A stretch of 64,000 bases of DNA from an uncultured Lentisphaerota bacterium (GCA_903896925.1 CAITZM010000076.1:28231-92230), one strand, 5' to 3'. Counted from the first letter of the stretch, positions 1-10,850 are shown. Numbers and translations: made by a program. Notes: generated by a model not told the origin, from the sequence alone.

Positions 1-181
1 TGTCGCTGGCAAAGATCGACGACTGGGTATAGTCCATCGCAGCCTTGCTCATATCGAGGCCACCGCTCATCAAACCGACCATGGTCAGCACGCCGATGCT
101 CAAGATGAGCAGGGCGAGGGCCACCTCGACCATCGAGAAGCCCGCCGAGCGCCGCCGGATGCACGAGGGGATGTGTGTCAT
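1..181 (-). CDS. PilV/GspI-like pseudopilin, N-terminal part
   Basis: The first 60 residues run off the left edge. A short basic leader (MTHIPSCIRRRSAG) is followed by FSMVEVALALLILSIGVLTM, the class III prepilin signal: Gly then Phe, Glu at position 5 of the mature protein, and a hydrophobic helix. Family knowledge says PilD-type peptidase cleaves after the Gly and the helix packs into a type II secretion or type IV pilus-like fibre. The ATG overlaps the stop of the preceding pseudopilin gene (ATGA), so the two are translationally coupled. The MVEVALALLIL helix resembles GspI/PilV minor pilins, but the C-terminal domain needed to decide is missing. Confidence 0.75.
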   Translation of the reverse strand, partial: MTHIPSCIRRRSAGFSMVEVALALLILSIGVLTMVGLMSGGLDMSKAAMDYTQSSIFASD

Positions 182-792
182 AAGCGTTTGACCTGGATGA
201 TGCCCGCCGGATAGAGCACGCTGATCTGGTTGGTGCCGCCCGCCTTGCCCTTGGCGACAATGGTGCCGCCGTTGACGAACCCTTCCATCAGCAGCACTTG
301 GGATGCTCCGGATCCGGTGGAAAGCCCCGTCCTTTCGCCTTGCCGGTTAAACGTGATCGCCTCCACCGTACCGGCGGCTGTACCCCCGTTAATGGGCACG
401 TTTTTCACGACGTCGGTGCTCGCGAAATTGTTGGGCTTGAACACGATGCCGGGCGGGAGGAATTCCCAGTTCGCCACGTACCAGCTGCCCGTGTAGTTGG
501 AGGCATAGACGGCGATGGCGCGGAAATTCTTGGGATCATTGCCCGGCAGGGTGGAGGGAAACATCACGCTGACATCCGCGCGCCGGGAAATCGCGGTCTG
601 GCGGGCCGCAATCAGCGTCGTCCGGACCTGCATCGTGGCGCCACGCATGCTGGCGCCGCGCGTCATCCCGGAGATGCCCGGGATCACCACCACCATCAGC
701 AGGGACATGATGACGATGACCGCCAGCAATTCCGCCAGCGTGAAAGCGCGGCGGGCCGGTGAACTGCTGGCGAGGCTTGCTGTGCGCATCAT
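178..792 (-). CDS. GspH/FimT-like pseudopilin
   Basis: A protein of about 204 residues. After MMRTASLASSSPARRA comes the prepilin helix FTLAELLAVIVIMSLLMVVV with Glu5. The rest looks like a GspH/FimT beta domain (MQVRTTLIAARQTAISRRA, and VEAITFNRQGERTG near the C-terminus). The Gly at -1 is replaced by Ala (RRA|FTLAE), which prepilin peptidases tolerate less well. The start at 792 was chosen because a GGAG motif lies just upstream and the previous gene stops at 800; the frame stays open further upstream but that stretch only overlaps the neighbour. Likely a minor pseudopilin of a type II secretion-like apparatus whose ATPase and secretin are not in this window. Confidence 0.75.
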   Translation of the reverse strand: MMRTASLASSSPARRAFTLAELLAVIVIMSLLMVVVIPGISGMTRGASMRGATMQVRTTLIAARQTAISRRADVSVMFPSTLPGNDPKNFRAIAVYASNYTGSWYVANWEFLPPGIVFKPNNFASTDVVKNVPINGGTAAGTVEAITFNRQGERTGLSTGSGASQVLLMEGFVNGGTIVAKGKAGGTNQISVLYPAGIIQVKRL

Positions 793-799
793 AGGCTGC

Positions 800-1396
800 T
801 CATCTCCACGACCGGATATGCGAGCCATCATTCTTGCTCGGGTTGGCCACTGCTTTCGGACCATAGGACCAGACCGCCACCCCGCGGTTATAGACGCTTT
901 CGCCATCGACGGAGTTGGCCGGGTTATCGAGCTTGTTATCGAAATTCCAATCGGCCACCACCTCGAAACGATTGCCCCACGGATCGGCCAGCTCGCCGCT
1001 CTGCGCCGTGCCGCCGGTATTGTTGGTAGCCATGCTCTTTTGATCCACGCTCAGGAAGACGATGCCCCGCGGATTGGAGTTGGCGCTGTTCCAGTTGATG
1101 TTGCTGCCCGTCAGGGTGCCGATCAGGTTCTTGTAATCCGCCCCGCTGTACTGTTTGTCGCCGGTGCCCGCGTTCTGTCCGGGATACTTGCTGTATTCGA
1201 CCTGGTAGTGCTCCACCGCGGCGGCGATGGCCTTGGCCTCGCCATCCGCCTTGGCTATTTCCGCCCGCTTGATGGCGCCCAGCACCACCGGCAACAGCAG
1301 GCCTGCCAGCAGGGCGATGATGGAGATGACCACCAGCAATTCCACCAGCGTGAAGCCGCACCTTCGAAACGCAGAGGTATTTCGTCCAGTTTTCAC
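800..1396 (-). CDS. GspG-like major pseudopilin
   Basis: About 198 residues. The prepilin signal is RRCGFTLVELLVVISIIALL, with Gly-Phe cleavage site and Glu5. The C-terminal half carries the GspG-type block LADPWGNRFEVVADWNFDN; DPWG is a calcium-site region in GspG proteins. GTG at 1396 is preferred because GGAG sits nine bases upstream; a TTG at 1402 overlaps the upstream stop codon but is too close to that ribosome site. It lies between two other pseudopilin genes with almost no spacing, so it is part of one operon read toward coordinate 1. Whether it builds a secretion pseudopilus or another PVC-specific filament cannot be told from sequence. Confidence 0.8.
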   Translation of the reverse strand: MKTGRNTSAFRRCGFTLVELLVVISIIALLAGLLLPVVLGAIKRAEIAKADGEAKAIAAAVEHYQVEYSKYPGQNAGTGDKQYSGADYKNLIGTLTGSNINWNSANSNPRGIVFLSVDQKSMATNNTGGTAQSGELADPWGNRFEVVADWNFDNKLDNPANSVDGESVYNRGVAVWSYGPKAVANPSKNDGSHIRSWR

Positions 1397-1398
1397 GG

Positions 1399-2088
1399 TC
1401 AATTTCTCCAGGAACGGATGTGTGTGTTGGTGTTAGGATTCTCGAGCGACCCATTGGGTCCGGGCACGGGGTTCGGCCCCCACGACCAGACCGCTACGCT
1501 GGCCCGGATGGACGTGGCGCCGTCGGCCCCTTTGATTTCCCCATCCATGTCCCAATCGGGCAGGACGACATAGCGATTGCCCCACGGATCCGACAGTTCC
1601 CCGGCCACGGCGTAATAGGGGTAACCATTGGCGGCGATGGTCCCCGAATATTTCGAGGGCGTCGTGGTGCCGGTCACGTTGGTGGCCATGCTTTTATCGG
1701 AAATCTGCAGGTAGACCCTGCGCTTGGGATTTTGGTTGTTCCATTGGTTGCCACTCAGGCCCATCTGCTCCATCACGGTGCCATCGAAATTGCTGCCGCG
1801 CAGCACGGCAATCAGGTCTGCATAGTCCCAATAGGCCGCCGTCGAGGTGGAACGGGCAAGATTTTCCGCCGGCCACTTGCCGTAATCTGCGCGATAGGCG
1901 TTCATGGCGGCTGCAATCAGCTTCACCTCGGTCTGGGCCTGGGTGATTTCCGCCTTCTTGATGCCTCCGATGACCGCGGGCAGCAACAGGCCCGCGAGGA
2001 TGGCGATGATCGCGATTACGATGAGCAATTCGATCATCGTGAAGGCCCGCCCACCGTCGCGCTGCATGGTTCCCGGTTGTTTCTTCAC
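1399..2088 (-). CDS. GspG-like pseudopilin
   Basis: A 229-residue protein with GRAFTMIELLIVIAIIAILA as prepilin helix (Ala instead of Gly before the cleavage point, Glu5 present). An alpha-helical spine (EVKLIAAAMNAYRADYGKWP) is followed by the GspG-like block GELSDPWGNRYVVLPDWDMD and the end VWSWGPNPVPGPNG. The start is GTG at 2088 with GAGGAT seven bases upstream. Its C-terminus (NTHIRSWRN) is nearly the same as that of the downstream pseudopilin (HIRSWR), and both share the DPWGNR and WSxGP blocks, so the two are probably tandem paralogues. Confidence 0.8.
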   Translation of the reverse strand: MKKQPGTMQRDGGRAFTMIELLIVIAIIAILAGLLLPAVIGGIKKAEITQAQTEVKLIAAAMNAYRADYGKWPAENLARSTSTAAYWDYADLIAVLRGSNFDGTVMEQMGLSGNQWNNQNPKRRVYLQISDKSMATNVTGTTTPSKYSGTIAANGYPYYAVAGELSDPWGNRYVVLPDWDMDGEIKGADGATSIRASVAVWSWGPNPVPGPNGSLENPNTNTHIRSWRN

Positions 2089-2125
2089 GGTTTATCCTCG
2101 TTCATGCCGGCTGTTCGCACCCGGC

Positions 2126-2647
2126 TCAATGTCCTGACGACCAGTTATTGATGTCGTCGGACGTGGTCGAACTGGATGACTCATCGACACCGTTCGGTCC
2201 GAACGACCAGAGATCGTACATGGTTTTGTTGTGCGTGCCCGGCGCCTGATAACGGATATAGTTGCCCCAAGGATCCGTGAACTGCAGGCTGCTGTTCAGA
2301 TTGTTGGTTTCGGTGATATACGGCCGCTTTTCACCGGACGGGCGGCCCGTGCCGATCGGCGTGCTGAACAAGGCGGCGTAGGGCACTGCTCCAGCACCTT
2401 GCTGCGGATATTTCCCGTAATCGATCTTGTACTCTTCCAGCGCACTCTTGATCTTCTGGATGTACGCATGGCAGCGGGCATCGTCCGCTTTGCGGCCGGC
2501 ATAGGCCGCCGCGCCGAGCACCAGGGCCGCGAGGAGCATGATGACGGTGATCACCGTCAGCAATTCGATCAAGGTGAAGCCGGCACGCCGTGCGTCGCCA
2601 TGCGCCTGCCCGCCCGCTACCGGCTGACCGCTGACCAGAGTTTTCAT
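2126..2647 (-). CDS. GspG-like pseudopilin, first gene of the cluster
   Basis: About 173 residues from ATG 2647. The leader MKTLVSGQPVAGGQAHGDAR is followed by RAGFTLIELLTVITVIMLLA with Gly-Phe cleavage site and Glu5. The spine IKSALEEYKIDYGKYPQ and the C-terminal LQFTDPWGNYIRYQAPG with DLWSFGPNGVDESSS are typical of GspG-related proteins; the acidic/serine tail after GPNG is a likely calcium-binding end. No promoter is obvious upstream, where the hairpin repeats at 2845-3059 begin. As the most upstream gene it presumably starts the transcript that covers the four pseudopilins below it. Confidence 0.8.
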   Translation of the reverse strand: MKTLVSGQPVAGGQAHGDARRAGFTLIELLTVITVIMLLAALVLGAAAYAGRKADDARCHAYIQKIKSALEEYKIDYGKYPQQGAGAVPYAALFSTPIGTGRPSGEKRPYITETNNLNSSLQFTDPWGNYIRYQAPGTHNKTMYDLWSFGPNGVDESSSSTTSDDINNWSSGH

Positions 2648-2844
2648 AGTCGTGTTCCTGACCACCGCGGCACTATACACCAACGACCACTGCCGTCCAC
2701 GCCAAAAAGAGCAGATGGCGCGCCAAGTACTCCGGTCCCAAAAAGAAATACCGTAGACGCTGCGACCTCACCCTGGGGATAAAGCCCGGCCTTTTCCCCG
2801 GAACCGTTCAGCCCCTCGGCCCCGCCACTGCAGCTGGCTGCGTT

Positions 2845-2916
2845 GTAGCCGGCTTCGGTGAAGCCGGCTCCCCGCACCGCACCGGCCAAAGAGCCGGGGT
2901 CGCCGACCCCGGCTAC
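2845..2916. repeat. Twin GTAGCC-headed hairpins in inverted orientation
   Basis: Hairpin one has arms AGCCGGCTTC and GAAGCCGGCT around GGT (2847-2869) and is preceded by GT, giving GTAGCC. Hairpin two has arms AGCCGGGGTC and GACCCCGGCT around GCC (2892-2914) and is followed by AC, so on the minus strand it too starts GTAGCC. The arms differ between the two hairpins but each remains perfectly self-complementary. The 19 bases at 2909-2927 (CCGGCTACAGCTTTGCGCG) recur at 3121-3139. The layout resembles REP/BIME elements. Confidence 0.75.
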
Positions 2917-2937
2917 AGCTTTGCGCGTCAGGCGTGG

Positions 2938-3059
2938 CGGCACGCGTCCCGCGTGCCGGTGCAGGCGGCGTCCCGCCGCCTGGAGCTTGCACCACTCATC
3001 AAGATTCGCCCCAACCGCCGGGCGGGACGCCCGGCTCACCGGCAGGCGGGACGCCTGCC
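2938..3059. repeat. Four hairpins with constant GCGTCCCGC core
   Basis: Four perfect hairpins: 2938-2958 (arms CGGCACGCG/CGCGTGCCG), 2962-2982 (CAGGCGGCG/CGCCGCCTG), 3017-3035 (GCCGGGCG/CGCCCGGC) and 3041-3059 (GGCAGGCG/CGCCTGCC). The first two have loop TCC, the last two loop GGA, so the pairs face each other. The core is constant while the arms vary and stay complementary. Confidence 0.75.
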
Positions 3060-3194
3060 TCCACAGAGCCCTCCACCCATCCTAAAAAATCCATCCCGCC
3101 CTGCTCCGCTTCCCCTGCAACCGGCTACAGCTTTGCGCGCGCCGCCCTGCGTTGGCGGTTGCTTTCGGCGGGCCGGTTTGAAACAGTAGGGCCT

Positions 3195-4415
3195 ATGAAC
3201 GCAATCCATTCCAGCACGGCGGCCGTCCGCATCGGGCACGGGCGCGAGAAACCCATCCTGCAAGGGCAGCCGTGGATCTTTTCCGGGGCGATCGAAAAGT
3301 GGGAGGGCGCGCCGGCCGCCGGCGCGGTCACCGATGTGCTGGCCGCCAACGGCACCTGGCTGGCGCGCGGGCTGGCCCAGCCCCGGGCTGCGCTCGCGGT
3401 ACGAATTTATACCTGGCAGCGCGAGCAACCGCTCGACGACGCCTTCTTCGCCGCCGCCGTGGGGCGCGCGGTCGCAGCACGCCGTGCCCTGCCCGGCTAC
3501 GGCGAGGGTCCGGACGCCGCGACCAATGCCTGGCGGCTGGTGTTCTCCGAGGCCGACGGCCTGTCCGGCCTGATCGTGGACCGCTATGGCGACACACTCG
3601 CGGTGCAGATCGGCGCGGCGGCGCTCGCGCCGTTCGCCCCGGCCATCGTCGCCGAACTGCGGCGGCTGACCGGCGCGCGCGCGGTGCGCGTCACCGTGGC
3701 CGAAGATGAGGTGGTGCGCGAGGGCCTGGCCGCGGATGCGTTTGCGGCGCTCAGCGATGCGCCCGCGCAACCGGTGCGCATCCGCGAAAACGGGCTGCTG
3801 TTCGATGTCGATCTCGCGGGCGGGCAGAAGACCGGCTACTTTCTGGATCAGCGCGAGAACCGGCGGCGCGTCGCCGCTTGGGCGCGCGGCCGGCGGATGC
3901 TCAGCTGCTACTGCTACACCGGCGCGTTCGAGGTCGCGGCGGCGGCGGCGGGTGCCACGGACATTCTCGGGCTCGACCGCTCGGCGGCGGCGCTGGAGCA
4001 GGCCCAGGCCCATCATCAACTGAATCAGTTGGCCGTGCCGGTGACCTATGAGCGCGCCGACGTGCCCGGGATGCTGCGCAAGCTGCGCGACACCGGGCGG
4101 CAGTTCGACCTGATCGTGCTCGATCCGCCGAAGTTTGTGCTGAACCGTGCGCAACAGGAGAAGGGTCTGCGCGCCTACAAGGACATCAACCTGCTGGCGC
4201 TCAAGCTGTTGGCGCCGGGCGGCGTGCTGGCGACGTTCTCGTGTTCCGGCCAGGTGTCGCCGGCGGATTTCCGCATGATGCTCGGCTGGGCGGCGATCGA
4301 CGCACGCCGGCCGGTGCAGATTGTGGAGACGCTGGGCCAGCCGCCGGATCACCCCATCCTGGCGGTCTTCCCCGACAGCGAGTATCTCAAGGGTGCGATC
4401 TGCCGCGTGGCGTGA
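3195..4415 (+). CDS. rlmI: Class I SAM-dependent rRNA methyltransferase (RlmI-like)
   Basis: A 406-residue protein of the RlmI (YccW) family, which makes 5-methylcytosine in 23S rRNA. The N-terminus (residues 10-90) fits the PUA domain that binds RNA. The linker motif TGYFLDQRENRR lies near residue 212, SAM motif I as SCYCYTGAFE near 236, the catalytic-region motif VLDPPKF near 307 and FSCSGQVS near 348, where the Cys matches the m5C nucleophile. The ATG at 3195 was chosen because the frame upstream runs through the hairpin repeats and shows no homology. No operon partner: the next gene is convergent with 10 bases between them. Confidence 0.85.
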   Translation: MNAIHSSTAAVRIGHGREKPILQGQPWIFSGAIEKWEGAPAAGAVTDVLAANGTWLARGLAQPRAALAVRIYTWQREQPLDDAFFAAAVGRAVAARRALPGYGEGPDAATNAWRLVFSEADGLSGLIVDRYGDTLAVQIGAAALAPFAPAIVAELRRLTGARAVRVTVAEDEVVREGLAADAFAALSDAPAQPVRIRENGLLFDVDLAGGQKTGYFLDQRENRRRVAAWARGRRMLSCYCYTGAFEVAAAAAGATDILGLDRSAAALEQAQAHHQLNQLAVPVTYERADVPGMLRKLRDTGRQFDLIVLDPPKFVLNRAQQEKGLRAYKDINLLALKLLAPGGVLATFSCSGQVSPADFRMMLGWAAIDARRPVQIVETLGQPPDHPILAVFPDSEYLKGAICRVA

Positions 4416-4425
4416 AGGTAGCGCC

Positions 4426-4839
4426 TCACATCTGCTGCTTGGCGACCAGCACGATCAGGATCCCCATGCCGACGCAGATCAGCACATAGGATACCCAGAA
4501 GGTGGGGCGGTACTGGTGCGGCAACTCGCGCGGGCGGAAGCCGTGGTGGTGGCGGCGGACGTACAGCGGATAGCGCACGAGCGCGAGGATGACCGTGCCG
4601 ACGACACCGAAGGCCAAGCTCAACCACAGCAGCACCTTGTCGCCAAAGACCGACCTCAGCGTCGCATGCTCGGGGTAAAACCAGCCGGCGCGGATCGCGA
4701 GTGGCAGCCCGACACAGAACAGCAGCGCCCAGATCACGGTGTCCACCGGGATCCGGCTGTGCACACGCCGCACGTGGCGGGGTCGTTCCGTCAAGGCTTC
4801 AACTTCTTGGATGTTTGGCTCCATGAATCCCGTTTCCAT
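4426..4839 (-). CDS. Small membrane protein, unknown function
   Basis: About 137 residues (132 if the ATG at 4824 is used). Three hydrophobic segments are visible: VIWALLFCVGLPLAIRAGWF, a middle stretch VLLWLSLAFGVVGTVILALV, and FWVSYVLICVGMGILIVLVA at the C-terminus, with a basic loop (YPLYVRRHHHGFRP) between the second and third. The N-terminal 45 residues are hydrophilic and charged. I do not recognise a family. It ends 10 bases from the convergent methyltransferase gene and is followed upstream by about 200 bases without a gene. Probably an inner-membrane protein. Confidence 0.6.
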   Translation of the reverse strand: METGFMEPNIQEVEALTERPRHVRRVHSRIPVDTVIWALLFCVGLPLAIRAGWFYPEHATLRSVFGDKVLLWLSLAFGVVGTVILALVRYPLYVRRHHHGFRPRELPHQYRPTFWVSYVLICVGMGILIVLVAKQQM

Positions 4840-5034
4840 ACCCCACACGCGGAGACTGTAAACGGCCCGTGCGAAAATGCCAAGCTTTGATGGCGCCGAA
4901 AAAAGCGCGTTGCGCCCCGGCGGGCTTGTTCCAGCGGAGCGGAAGTTTTGAGACCAGTGCGCTGCTCTGGCCCCCAAACTGCTGTCCCTTCCGGACAAGC
5001 CGGCAGGGATCGTTTCGCTACCCACGCAGCGGCC

Positions 5035-7534
<2,500 letters not shown>

Positions 7535-7621
7535 GCGTCCTCAGCATCCAGCTTCTTGCCCCCACCCCATGATCCGGCGCGCGCCGCCCACGGCGGCGCC
7601 GGCTAAGGTATCAGGCGGGAT

Positions 7622-8491
7622 ATGCGAGACCGTACGTTGTTTGGTTTGATCCTGGCAGGACTCATCCTGCTGGTGGTCCTCAATTTGCCGGAATCCGTCA
7701 GCGGGCGGGTCAAGGGCTTCCTCCGCGACGCGTTCGCGCCGTTGCAGGACCTCGTCGCCTCCGCCTCGCGCCAGGGCCAGGAGACGGTCAAGCTCGCGCG
7801 TGGCGTCAGCCGCCTGACGGCCGAAAACCAGCGCATGGCCGGCGAAATCGCGCAGCTGCGCCTGCGGCAGAGCGAGCAGGAACACCTCGAAGAAGAAAAC
7901 CTCAAGCTCAAACACCTGCTGGACTACCGCAGCCACGCGCCGCGGCGGCTGGTGACCTGCGCCGTGCTCGGGCGCGACGCGACGGGCTGGTGGCAGACCC
8001 TGCGGCTCGACAAGGGCGCCGACAGCGGACTCCGCGCCGAGCTGGCCGTGACCGCCCCGGAAGGGCTGGTCGGCCGCCTCCTCTCCACCACGACGCGCAC
8101 CAGCGACGTGCTCCTGCTCTCCGACCCCAAATGCAAGGTCTCCGCGCTCGTCAGCCGGGCGCAGGCGTTCGGCATCGTCGCCGGCAAGGGCGTGACGCCG
8201 CAGGGCCTGCCGAGCTGCCGCATGGAATTCATCAACGTGGAGCGGCGGCATGCCGTGCAGAACGGCGACGAGGTGGTGACCTCGGGCCTGGGCGGGGTCT
8301 TCCCGCGGGATTTGCTGATCGGACGGCTGGACAATGTAAAGACGAACGAGTCGGGACTTTATGCGGAGGCGGACGTGGTGGTGGCCGCGGATCTTGGCGC
8401 GCTGGATTATGTGTTTGTGGTCGCTGACGAGCGTCCCGGCGCGCCCCCCGCCACCGCAGCCCTGCCGGCCGCGGGAGCGGGCGGCCGATGA
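7622..8491 (+). CDS. mreC: Rod shape-determining protein MreC
   Basis: 289 residues: a short cytoplasmic end, one membrane helix (LFGLILAGLILLVVLNLP), a coiled coil at about residues 60-105 (LTAENQRMAGEIAQLRLRQ and following), then the MreC beta domain (VLGRDATGWWQTLRLDKGAD, VTSGLGGVFPRDLLIG). MreC links cytoplasmic MreB to PBP2 in the periplasm. The Pro/Ala-rich tail after residue 270 is probably disordered. The stop overlaps the start of mreD (ATGA). About 87 bases separate it from mreB. Confidence 0.93.
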   Translation: MRDRTLFGLILAGLILLVVLNLPESVSGRVKGFLRDAFAPLQDLVASASRQGQETVKLARGVSRLTAENQRMAGEIAQLRLRQSEQEHLEEENLKLKHLLDYRSHAPRRLVTCAVLGRDATGWWQTLRLDKGADSGLRAELAVTAPEGLVGRLLSTTTRTSDVLLLSDPKCKVSALVSRAQAFGIVAGKGVTPQGLPSCRMEFINVERRHAVQNGDEVVTSGLGGVFPRDLLIGRLDNVKTNESGLYAEADVVVAADLGALDYVFVVADERPGAPPATAALPAAGAGGR

Positions 8492-9003
8492 AGTACCTCG
8501 TCATGCTGCTCGCCCTGGTGACCGGCGCCACGCTGCAGGCGCTGCTGCCCGCATGGACGTGGTTTGGCGGCGCGCAGGCGCCGGTGCTGCTCGCGCTCGT
8601 CCTCTTCTACGCCTGGACCCTCCCGCGCGCCGGCATGCTCGCGTGCGCGTTCGCCGCCGGCCTGCTGCAGGATGCTCTGGGCCAGGTGCCGCTGGGCTTT
8701 TCGTGCCTGTGCTTCGCGCTGGCCGGCCTCTGGGCGCAGCGCCACCGCGACGACGTCGACGAGCAGGCGGTGATCTCGCAGGTCCTCTTCGGCGGCCTCG
8801 CCGCGGCGCTGGTGACGCTGCTGCTCTACGCCCTGCTGCGCCACGCCGGCGCCATCAGCCTGTCGTTCGGCGGCGCCCTCCGCAAGACGCTCGGCACGAT
8901 GCTGCTGGGCGCGGCGCTGACGCCCCTCATGTTCCGCATGGCCATCGGCCTCGAGCGCCGCCTCGGCGAGCGCCCCACCCTGGACCACGGAGGCCGGCTG
9001 TGA
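8488..9003 (+). CDS. mreD: Rod shape-determining protein MreD
   Basis: 171 residues with several membrane helices (YLVMLLALVTGATLQALLPA at the start, then APVLLALVLFYAW and later helices) and the MreD-typical PRAGMLACAFAAGLLQDALG, where an acidic residue lies inside the membrane region. MreD is an inner-membrane subunit of the elongasome. It overlaps mreC by ATGA and mrdA by GTGA, so the three are translationally coupled. Identification rests on topology, the LLQD motif and position. Confidence 0.88.
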   Translation: MKYLVMLLALVTGATLQALLPAWTWFGGAQAPVLLALVLFYAWTLPRAGMLACAFAAGLLQDALGQVPLGFSCLCFALAGLWAQRHRDDVDEQAVISQVLFGGLAAALVTLLLYALLRHAGAISLSFGGALRKTLGTMLLGAALTPLMFRMAIGLERRLGERPTLDHGGRL

Positions 9004-10850
9004 GCGCCAGCAGCCTGTTGAACGACGAGGTGTTCCGCCTGCGCCTGCTGCTGGCCGCGATGCTGCTGGCGCTCGGCACGCTGGTGGCGCGGCTCTACTG
9101 GATGCAGGTGACCAACGCCGCGCTCTTCCAGCACAACCTGAGCGAGCAGAGCATCCGCCGCGTCTACGTCCCGGGCCAGCGCGGCCAGATCTTTGCGCGC
9201 GACGGCACGCTGCTCGCCGCCAACCAGCCGAGCTACAACCTCGTGCTCTACCTCGAGGAGTTGCGCCGCCCCGGCCGCTGGCAAAACACCGTGACGAACG
9301 TCGAGGCGGTCGTGCAGCAGCTCGCGCGGCTGCTCGGCCAGCCGCCGCAGCTCAAGCGCAGCGACATCCTCGCGCACGTCCACCGGCGCCTGCCGCTGCC
9401 GCTGGTCGCGTGGCGCAACCTCACGCCCGTGGCGCGCGCCCGCATCGCGGAGCGCACGCTCGGCTGGCGCGGCATCGCCGTCGAGGTGGAGCCCTCGCGC
9501 GTCTACCCGGAAGGCCCGCTCGCCGCCCACGTGCTCGGCTACGTCAAGCGCGCGGAGCCGGAGCTCGGCGAGGACGACTCCTTCAACTACGTCGAGCCCG
9601 AGCTGACCGGCGCGGCCGGCATCGAGCGGCGTTTCGACCACGCGCTGCGCGGCGCGCCCGGCGAAAAAATCATCGCGGTGGACGTCTCCGGCTACAACTA
9701 CCGTTACCAGCTGCCCGGCCTGGCCGACAAGCTCGGCCACCGCGACGCGGTCGCAGGACGCGATGTGCTCCTCTCGCTCGATCCGCGCATCCAGCGGCTC
9801 GCCGAGAACGCGCTCGACGGCCTCAACGGCGCGGCGGTCGTCCTCGACCCGAACAACGGCGACGTGCTCGCGCTGGCCAGCCAGCCGCGCTTCGACCCGA
9901 ACGAGCTGACGGGCTTTATTCCCACCGAGACCTGGCAGGCGCTGAGCCAGAACCCCGACAAGCCGCTGCGCAACCGCACCATCTCCGAAAATTATGCGCC
10001 GGGCAGCATCTTCAAGCCCGTCGTCGCCATGGCCGCGCTGGACCTCGCCCGCGCGAGCCCGAACACGAGCTACAACTGCCCGGGCCATTTCATGCTCGGC
10101 AAGGCGCGGTTCAACTGCTGGGAAAAACTCGCGGGGCACGGCACGCTGAACCTGCACGACGCGCTGATGTATTCGTGCAACGTTTACTTTTTCAACCTCG
10201 GCCTGCACATCGGCCCGGAGGTCATCCACGACCGCGCGCTCGAGCTGGGCCTCGGCGCGCGCTCCGGCATCGAACTCGACGGCGAGGTGCCCGGCCTGGT
10301 GCCCGACGATGAGTGGAAGCGGCGCGAGCGCAAGGCCGAAGGCGGCTGGCGCGAAGGCGATACCTGCAACATGTCCATCGGCCAGGGCGCGGTGCTCGTC
10401 ACGCCGCTGCAGATGGCGAACGTGGCCGCGGTCCTCGCCAACGGCGGCAAGGTGTGGCAGCCGCACCTCGTGCTCGGCCTGCGCGACGCGCAGGGCGTGT
10501 GGCAGCGCACGCCCCCCAAGCTCACCCGCGTCATGGCGTGGAACGCGAACCATCTCCGGCTTGTGCGCGAGGCGATGTGCGACGTGATCAACGCGCCGAC
10601 CGGCACCGGCAAACACGCGAAAATTGCCGGGGTCCTCGTTGCCGGCAAGACCGGCACCGCCGAGCACGGCAGCAAGGGCGAAGGCCACAAGTGGACGTGG
10701 ATGATCGCGTTCGCGCCCTATGACGCGCCGCGGTACGCGGTCGCGATGCTCGTCGAGGAGGGCGTCAGCGGGGGCAGCACCGTCGCGCCGCTGTTGCAAA
10801 AAATGATGCAAGGCATTTTCCACCCCGACAACGCGGAGGGCGAGGGATGA
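9000..10850 (+). CDS. mrdA: Penicillin-binding protein 2 (elongasome transpeptidase)
   Basis: 616 residues from a GTG that overlaps the mreD stop and has GGAGG seven bases upstream. One N-terminal membrane helix (LRLLLAAMLLALGTLVARLY) is followed by the PBP dimerisation domain (YVPGQRGQIFARDGTLLA, residues about 57-75). The transpeptidase motifs are SIFK near residue 334, SCN near 391 and KTGT near 549. It cross-links peptidoglycan during side-wall growth and is the partner of RodA, encoded next with an ATGA overlap. All catalytic motifs are intact. Confidence 0.96.
   Translation: MSASSLLNDEVFRLRLLLAAMLLALGTLVARLYWMQVTNAALFQHNLSEQSIRRVYVPGQRGQIFARDGTLLAANQPSYNLVLYLEELRRPGRWQNTVTNVEAVVQQLARLLGQPPQLKRSDILAHVHRRLPLPLVAWRNLTPVARARIAERTLGWRGIAVEVEPSRVYPEGPLAAHVLGYVKRAEPELGEDDSFNYVEPELTGAAGIERRFDHALRGAPGEKIIAVDVSGYNYRYQLPGLADKLGHRDAVAGRDVLLSLDPRIQRLAENALDGLNGAAVVLDPNNGDVLALASQPRFDPNELTGFIPTETWQALSQNPDKPLRNRTISENYAPGSIFKPVVAMAALDLARASPNTSYNCPGHFMLGKARFNCWEKLAGHGTLNLHDALMYSCNVYFFNLGLHIGPEVIHDRALELGLGARSGIELDGEVPGLVPDDEWKRRERKAEGGWREGDTCNMSIGQGAVLVTPLQMANVAAVLANGGKVWQPHLVLGLRDAQGVWQRTPPKLTRVMAWNANHLRLVREAMCDVINAPTGTGKHAKIAGVLVAGKTGTAEHGSKGEGHKWTWMIAFAPYDAPRYAVAMLVEEGVSGGSTVAPLLQKMMQGIFHPDNAEGEG

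Noticed and set aside
2126..3039. rRNA, ncRNA or phage att sites in the GC-rich hairpin region
   Set aside because: The hairpins are short repeated words, no conserved RNA family core was seen and no integrase is nearby.
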